The position numbers and the translations under genes were made by a program. From positions 64,785,660 through 64,849,659 of the forward strand of contig NC_092793.1 in the NCBI RefSeq assembly GCF_918797505.1: a stretch of DNA of 64,000 bases, written 5' to 3'. Source of the stretch: Bemisia tabaci (taxonomy: Eukaryota; Arthropoda; Insecta; Hemiptera; Aleyrodidae). Positions 58,204-64,000 of the stretch are shown here, in pieces; the first letter of the stretch is position 1, and each line of letters opens with the position of its first letter. The notes under the pieces are model-generated. The model had not been told where the DNA came from and ran no database searches. It saw only the letters and a program-made list of their open reading frames with translations.

Positions 58204-60681
58204 AGGGGTGTGTGAAAAAAGGGCCAAAAATGCCTCAAGGCATTTTCGAATTTTGATCACTTGGGGTGATACAGTAGCTTCCGAGACGCCCAAAACCGGT
58301 CGCCGTTTTGCTCAGAAGCACCGGGTTGCGACGTTGCCATTTTTTAAAGTGGAAACCTTTAAAAATGCATATTTCCGCTGCATCTCAACCGATTTCAATG
58401 AACTTTTTTTGAAAATGTTCCTTTTAAATAGAGCTTCCTATTAATGTATAGTTTCCTGGGTTTACTCGGCTTTAAAGGGCACTTGCGCGGTTTTAGCAGT
58501 TTTTGATAGACACAAAAATTTTGTTTTTACTTTACCACGATCGTGGAATCGACGGAATCTAAACAAAAACCAGTTTAAATGAAAGTTCAGATTCTCACCT
58601 TTCTAACGACTACAAGATCATCCCGGGAAAACGTTTATTTTCCGAGATATGATCGCTTAAAGTTGGTCACATGCGCTTTTCCGCAATGTGAATGCATCTT
58701 ATCACTGAATCATTCGTGATCTAGGGGTCCCTTACGTTCAATTTACGTTGAAATAATTACACAGAGCAGTAAGGTGTCCAACACAAGCCGTTTTTTCACC
58801 TTTGGCTGCCGATGCGCGACGTTGCCAAAAGTGAAAACCTTTAAAAATGAATAACTCCGCTGCATTTCAACCGATTTCAATGAACTTTTTTTTAAAATGT
58901 TCCGCTTAAATAGAGCTATCTAATGGCATTTAGGTTTCTGGATTTTATTTACCTTAGGGAGGCACTTAGGTCGTTTATATGGTTCTTTGCAGGGATTTTT
59001 CATACAAAAAATAGTGTTGCTATTTTTTTTTCTTTTTTTTCAGGAGGGGGTCTGTATTTCCCCCGATTTTTTTTAACATTCAAACTAGATCGGAAGATCA
59101 CCATCGCTTAAAGTATAATGCAAAAATCTTGGTAAATTAGCAACACCACCTTCTCCTCTACAATGAGAGCGTCGCTTTCAATATTTGTACAAGTAAGAAT
59201 AGTGATTAAAAGAATCCCTTTTTAAAGTTCTTTCTTTTAAATTTTGCCATTTTAAACCCTCCCACAATCCGCCGAGAAAAAAAAAAAAAATAATTAGCAA
59301 CACTATTTTTTTTATGAAAAATCCCTGCAAAGAACCATATAAACGACCTAAGTGCCTCCCTAAGGTAAATAAAATACAGAAACCTAAATGCCATTAGATA
59401 GCTCTATTTAAGAGGAACATTTTAAAAAAAAGTTCATTGAAATCGGTTGAAATGCAGCGGAGACAGGCATCTTTAAGAGTTTTCACTTCAAAAAATGGCA
59501 ACGTCGCACAGCGGCAGCCGAAGGTGAAAATACGGCTCGTGTTGGACACCTTACTGCTCTGTGTAATTATTTCAACGTAAATTGAACGTAAGGGACCCCT
59601 AGTTCGCGAATGACTTAGTGATACCACGCATTCACATTGCGCAAAAGCGTATGTGACCAACTTTGAGCGGTCATATCTCGGGAACTAAACGTTTTCCCGG
59701 GATGATCTTGTAGTCGTTAGAAAGGTGAGAATCTGAACTTTCATTTAAACTGGTTTTTGTTTAGATTCCGTCGATTCCACGATCGTGGTAAAATAAAAAC
59801 TAAATTTTTGTGTCTATCAACAACTGCTAAAACCGCGTAAATGCCACTTAAAGCCGAGTAAACCCCAAGAAACTATACATCACTAGAAAGCTCTATTTAA
59901 GGTGTATCTACAGCTGCGTGAAGTAAGAAATTTCTCCGCGCAGGGGGCGCCACCGCTGTGTTTTAGAGTCCGTACAGCACCACGTGAGTCCTTGAGCTTT
60001 TATAAAAGTTGAAGGAATTTCAGTTTAAATCGAAGATAAATAAGTTCTAGCTATAACATTCTTCTTCCTATTGACCCTAAAAGCAACGTGAAAAGTAATT
60101 TCTGAAGCTCTGCAATTTGATCCCAGAAAAAAGTAGGGTTAAGCATGATGACCTTGATGCAACCAATCGCGCTTGATCGCTCTCAGCAGTTGGCAGATAT
60201 CTCTCTCCCACCGTGAGCTGTCTCTCTCACACTCATTGGATTCCCATAAGGAAAACGGGGATCAAATTCCAGCCTTTATTGTGCAACTTTGAAAGCTCAT
60301 CTTTGACTTTACACATTCTTCAGACATGCTGCTAGAACTTATTAGCTTCAGAATTTAGAGTCTTTCTCTTCATATTTAAATAATCGCTGATTTCGGAGTC
60401 AGATTTTAGCAGCGCGACGTGGTGGATTTTTTCAGAACTAACGCTGAAGATTAACCTTAAGAGGAACATTTTAAAAACAAAGTTCATTGAAATCGGTTGA
60501 GATGCGGCGGAGATATGAATTTTTAAAGGTTTCCACTTAAAAAAATGGCAACGTCGCAACCCGGCGCTTCTGAGCAAAACGGCGACCGGTTTTGGGCGTC
60601 TCGGAAGCTACTGTATCACCCCAAGTGATCAAAATTCGAAAATGCCTTGAGGCATTTTTGGCCGTTTTTTCACACACCTCT
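58204..60681. mobile_element. 2.5 kb foldback with two nested end copies
   Basis: Ends AGGGGTGTGTGAAAAAAGGG and complement. Pairing continues through GGTGATACAGTAGCTTCC and the GATCGTGGAATCGACGGAAT block to a centre near 59160. The block AACCGATTTCAATGAACTTT preceded by GTTGCCA occurs twice per arm (near 58340 and 58815; mirrored near 59440 and 60480), suggesting one element duplicated within another. The right arm is interrupted by the TTAA-flanked MITE at 59901-60456. The MAFRFL-type ORFs on both strands are mirror images of the arm. Confidence 0.82.
59901..60456. mobile_element. 556 bp TTAA-flanked MITE (piggyBac-like)
   Basis: Flanked by TTAA (59897-59900, 60457-60460). Ends GGTGTATCTACAGC and GGTTAATCTTCAGC (right end, complement) agree at 11 of 14 positions. 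The left arm of the surrounding palindrome reads CCTTTTAAATAGAGC with a single TTAA, which is the empty site. TTAA duplication is the hallmark of piggyBac; no transposase is present. An inverted relative lies at 39905-40471. Confidence 0.78.
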
Positions 60682-60775
60682 TTCAAATGCCTGGAAGAAA
60701 TCACAATTCAAATTATGAGATTGATAAGTAATTAGATATACAAAGTCAGATGTACTTACGATTTTGCCGATGCCG

Positions 60776-62522
60776 CACGGTGGATCGAGTCAATGGGAGG
60801 GGTCGGTCATCGCGCATCACGCGTCTTATTTTCTCTGATTACAGAGATTTTCCGCTCTTAGAATAGAGCAAAGTACCTGCATCTTATGTATTTTCCGCCG
60901 TAGATTCCATTTTTTATCATATTTCAGCCGAATAACGAGTTTTAATACGACTTTGACACACTTTTTCATAACTATTGAAAATAGGATCCTTGATAGTTTA
61001 TTTTTCACGTTACTTTCGGCGAATGAGCCCGTAAGCATCTTACATAAAGAAGAATTTTGCAGATCTTGTCTCAAAGACATTACTTGAGGAGTGAGGGAGG
61101 GCGGCTTCGCAGGCCTCTCACCACGAAGGTTGCCATATTTCTTTCAATTTCTGCTAACATCGTTTTTTGTTCATGTTAATTGGTTTCTCGCAATTGCATA
61201 CTGACACGTATACGGAACATTCTGATAATGCTCATTTTTCTTCTCTTTTCTTCAAGCCAGTCAATAGACGTTTTCATTTTCATGAACCCTCTACTCTTTC
61301 AGTTACTCAACAAATATGCATATTTCAAATAATAGATCAATATATTAAAGAAATAAAAAAAGAGATGTATATACTGTAGCTTCTTTTTATCGAGTCATCC
61401 TAAAATATTATTATGGGTAAGTACTTACCACAAGATATAAAAAATTGAATGTGCAGTAAAAAAAATAATAATATAAAAAAAAATAAAAAAAAAAAAATTA
61501 TATCATCTTCCATTATTTCGTTTTGTTACTCGAAGTTTGGAGTGAAGTTTGAAACATTTTTATTGAAAAAATATTAAAATAGGAGGAAATTTATTTTTCA
61601 TGCAAGTTCTGATCCCTTGAACTCCTTGAAGAACCTCTGAGAAGGACCAATGTCTTTTGAAGAGATTTCTTGTATTTATTCTTTTTCGACCCACAACCGA
61701 TTTTTATTTGTATGGAGCTCATGGAAGAGTTCTAGGTATGTTGAAGACATTTTGGAAAAAACGGGACTTGTGAAATATACAGTGCGCAAAACATACACCT
61801 TAAACTTTATCGCACTGTATAACACTGATCAGTTTCATAGACTAATAGGAGATTAATGTCTCGTCCAAAAATATCAACAAATCAGCCAAAATCAGTAATC
61901 AGTAGAAAAATTATCGAGATTGAAGGATATCGTGTGATGCACGATTTCATTGATGACATTAGAGCAAGATCGGTTCCCAGCAGGCGCGACTTCCTATCAT
62001 TCAAATGGACCGTTTTCGCAGATTAGCGGATATTAGCGGCTAATTATTACATAATATCATTCCTGATAGTGTACTAGAAGCAACCCAACAAAGGATTTTG
62101 CGGACACTTGTGGACATTTTTTTATCGAGCTATCTAAACATTTTTTTGGGCGTTTTTTTAAAGCAAGCTTTGGAGGTGGTTTTGGTCCTCCTAAAAATAT
62201 GCCAATGCACATTAATGATATACCAAAATGTTCCTTAAAGGGAGGAGAATAAGCGTGTTTAATTGAAATTTTGATTCATCTGCCACAGAACTCATGCAAA
62301 AGCGAAATAAAACCTTGAGAATCAGACGGCAAATTTGATACCACCTGCAATGTCAGCTTTAGGCAACCCGCATGTCAAAGCGGAAGGATTCAAAGACCCT
62401 TGAACCATGGATACATTCATTTTGGAAGCTTAACTACTAGAAAACCAAGAAAAAATATTTAAAATCCGACTTTTTTTTGTTGGCCCATGACCGACCTCTA
62501 CCATTGACTCGGATCCACCGTG
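60776..62522. mobile_element. Transib-like TIR element, 1747 bp
   Basis: Starts CACGGTGGATCGAGTCAATG and ends CATTGACTCGGATCCACCGTG-like; inverted match about 35 bp with a one-base gap. Direct 5-bp repeats TGCCG flank it (60771-60775, 62523-62527). The ends match those of the 232 bp element at 22429-22660. The interior is AT-rich; short ORFs (60826-61080 minus, 61650-61856 plus) show no RAG1/Transib motif. Non-autonomous. Confidence 0.75.
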
Positions 62523-62534
62523 TGCCGCCGCGCC

Positions 62535-62601
62535 GTCTGGACTTGAACCCGCGTTTCATTCGCCGCAGCCCTGTGTTCTGCTGACTGAGCTTCCCAGTCG
62601 C
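62535..62601 (-). other. tRNA-like block (SINE head)
   Basis: On the minus strand: AAGCTCAGTCAGCAGAAC (A box and D arm) and GGGTTCAAGTCC (B box, 62539-62549). Arms do not pair well enough for a tRNA. It starts a few bases beyond the right target duplication of the Transib-like element. Confidence 0.55.
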
Positions 62602-62689
62602 ATGTACGCGTGAGACGACATTAACTAAATTTCAGTTAACTTATTCGAAATATCACGATTAAATCCGAAACACGTCTTCTGGACGTTCT

Positions 62690-63424
62690 GATTTAATCTG
62701 ATATTAGTTCTAAAGGAAACGTCCATCGAACAGTCACCGGACATTGTTTTAACGCAAAGAATACGGTCACGACCGACTGAAATCTACCGAACGTGCACTA
62801 AACATATTTTATCGACGCTGAGAATAAAGTCACTGCCGACTGGCGTCCGTCGGATATTCCGGTAATCACAATGTTAATGAGTTATCCGAAGGACGTTCAT
62901 TGGACAGTCCAGTATTTTCAGACAATTCTAGAATATCCGAGGGACGTAGATGGAACGTTCAGATTTTATTTCTGATTCTCGTTTCTCGAAGAACGTCCAT
63001 CAGACGTCCCTTGGTCATTCTGGTATTTACCGACATTTTTAAAAATCCCCGGGACGTCCATCGGACGATCAAATAGTTTGAGACAGCACTGAAACATCCG
63101 ATGGACGTATACATGACTTTTAGATTTTTTTCTGATTTTTGTTTCAAAAGGAACGTCCGTCAGACGTCCATGTACCGATCCAGTATTTTCCGACATTTCT
63201 AGAATATCCGAGAGACGTAGATGGAACGTTCAGATTTTATTTCTGATTCTCGTTTCACGAAGAACCTCCATCGGACGTCCCTTGGACATTCTGGTATTTA
63301 CAGACATTTTTAAAAATCCCGAGGACGTCCATCGGACGATCACACAGTTTGAGACACCACTGAAACATCCGATGGACGTATATATGACGTTTAGATTTAT
63401 TTCTGATTTTCATTTCAAAAGGAA
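62690..63424 (+). repeat. ~271 bp satellite rich in ACGTCCATCGGACGT motifs
   Basis: GAATATCCGAGGGACGTAGA at about 62931 recurs at 63202 with one or two changes, followed in both units by TCTGATTCTCGTTTC, CGAAGAAC-TCCATC, CGGACATTTTTAAAAATCCC and GAAACATCCGATGGACGTAT. The short palindromic core (GACGTCCATCGGACG) occurs repeatedly in both orientations. Confidence 0.8.
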
Positions 63425-63427
63425 CGT

Positions 63428-63552
63428 CCTGAAAATTTTAGGGGGGCTAAAAAGTAGCTCCCTTTGACCTTAGAACATCCCCCAAGTTTCAAATCTTTAC
63501 CTCAATTAGGTAAAAAGTTAGAGGGGGTGGAAGACAATTTGGGATCACCCTG
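63428..63552. mobile_element. Solo end of the CAGGG foldback family
   Basis: GAAAATTTTAGGGGGGCTAA through GGATCACCCTG followed by TA (63553-63554) matches the right ends at 30.1-30.2 and 48.2-48.3 kb. It directly follows the satellite above; no second arm. Confidence 0.7.
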
Positions 63553-63639
63553 TAAAATTATTCAAATGTACTATTAAAAGTTTTAAAAGTTTGGAGTACT
63601 GAGTTAAATTCCCGCGACTGTATGAGGATTAGGCCGCGC

Positions 63640-63900
63640 CAAGTTAGTATGTTAGGCTGCATACGCTATCTTGGATTTCCGAATTTTGGAAATTCCACTA
63701 GAAATTCGAGTTTCCCGTCCAACAATACCCCGTTAAACCAAGTTTCACTAAGCTCGATTGAACAGGAACAGATATAGTATTTTAAGCCACATCCGCCATC
63801 TTGGATTTCCGAATCTAGGAAATTCGACTAAAAATTCGAGTTTTCAGTCCAACAATACCTCCTGATACCTACCAAGTTTTATCAAAATCGATTGAACGTG
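63640..63900 (+). repeat. ~130 bp repeat, two units (same family as 27150-27600)
   Basis: ATCTTGGATTTCCGAATTTT near 63669 and ATCTTGGATTTCCGAATCTA near 63799, each followed by AATTCGA-T-AAATTCGAG, CCGTCCAACAATACC and AAGTTT-AT-AAATCGATTGAAC. Confidence 0.72.
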
Positions 63901-64000
63901 AGCCGAAGATGCCGGCATAGGATACTTTTTCCGACACATAGCTCTGTTTGACAGAATGCAGTTAAGGGCGTTACTTAAGTCAAAAGGAACCATGTGCAAT

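Noticed and set aside
58923..59394. Twin ORFs starting MAFRFL on both strands
   Set aside because: Same reason: palindrome arms near the centre of the 58.2-60.7 kb foldback.
2733..62601. Functional tRNA genes at 2733, 43880 and 62540
   Set aside because: A and/or B boxes are present, but the arms do not pair or the A box is missing; SINE heads fit better.
1..64000. CRISPR arrays, operons, bacterial promoters
   Set aside because: The window is eukaryotic; tandem repeats lack unique spacers of constant size and no prokaryotic genes are present.

Overview
This is a window of nuclear DNA from an arthropod, most likely an insect. The evidence is spliceosomal introns with GT/AG borders, no operons or long bacterial ORFs, two (GGTTA)n tracts (the insect telomere motif in interstitial position), tRNA-derived SINE pieces, long G homopolymers and very dense DNA transposons. 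Several inverted-repeat families remind me of hemipteran (whitefly-like) repeats, but that is an impression and not a result. No complete, clearly functional host gene is visible; almost every longer ORF is a shadow of repeat sequence.

Layout. 1-0.76 kb: C-terminal remnant of a non-LTR reverse transcriptase, minus strand. 0.85-1.53 kb: TIR element. 2.05-3.48 kb: TIR element with CACAGTG termini and a CGGCG target duplication, Transib/RAG-like. 4.8-6.8 kb: two foldback elements. 6.9-13.65 kb: a decayed Helitron with a frameshifted Rep N-terminal fragment, a 1.56 kb foldback inserted in it, an intron-containing RPA70-like (OB-fold) gene with a frameshift and an in-frame stop, and a hairpin-CTAG 3' end. 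16.0-17.3 kb: a decayed multi-exon gene of unknown family. 17.84-17.98 kb: five tandem mini-hairpins whose stems differ but whose loops are conserved. 22.4 kb: a 232 bp CACAGTG-ended MITE. 24.1-25.8 kb: a TIR element lying inside a GGTTA array and carrying a 20 bp minisatellite. 27-33 kb: tandem repeats, MITEs and a TIR element with repeated internal ends. 34-36 kb: possible single-copy gene sequence on the minus strand. 37.8-44.2 kb: several MITEs, two copies of one element, a SINE whose insertion point is preserved empty in the other copy, and two gene fragments. 44.8-48.8 kb: a palindrome inserted into one arm of a larger palindrome. 49.6-53.3 kb: a 3.6 kb foldback with a MITE in one arm and an expanded 33 bp minisatellite in the other. 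54.5 kb: a second non-LTR RT tail. 57-58 kb: a ~297 bp satellite. 58.2-60.7 kb: a foldback interrupted by a TTAA-flanked MITE. 60.8-62.5 kb: a third Transib-like element (TGCCG duplication). 62.5-64 kb: a tRNA-like SINE fragment and satellites.

The most distinctive signals are the three elements with RSS-like termini and GC-rich 5-bp duplications, the Helitron carrying an RPA-like gene, the hairpin array near 17.9 kb, and the palindromes whose uninterrupted arms preserve the pre-insertion sequence of later insertions. All elements look non-autonomous: I found no intact transposase, helicase or full reverse transcriptase.
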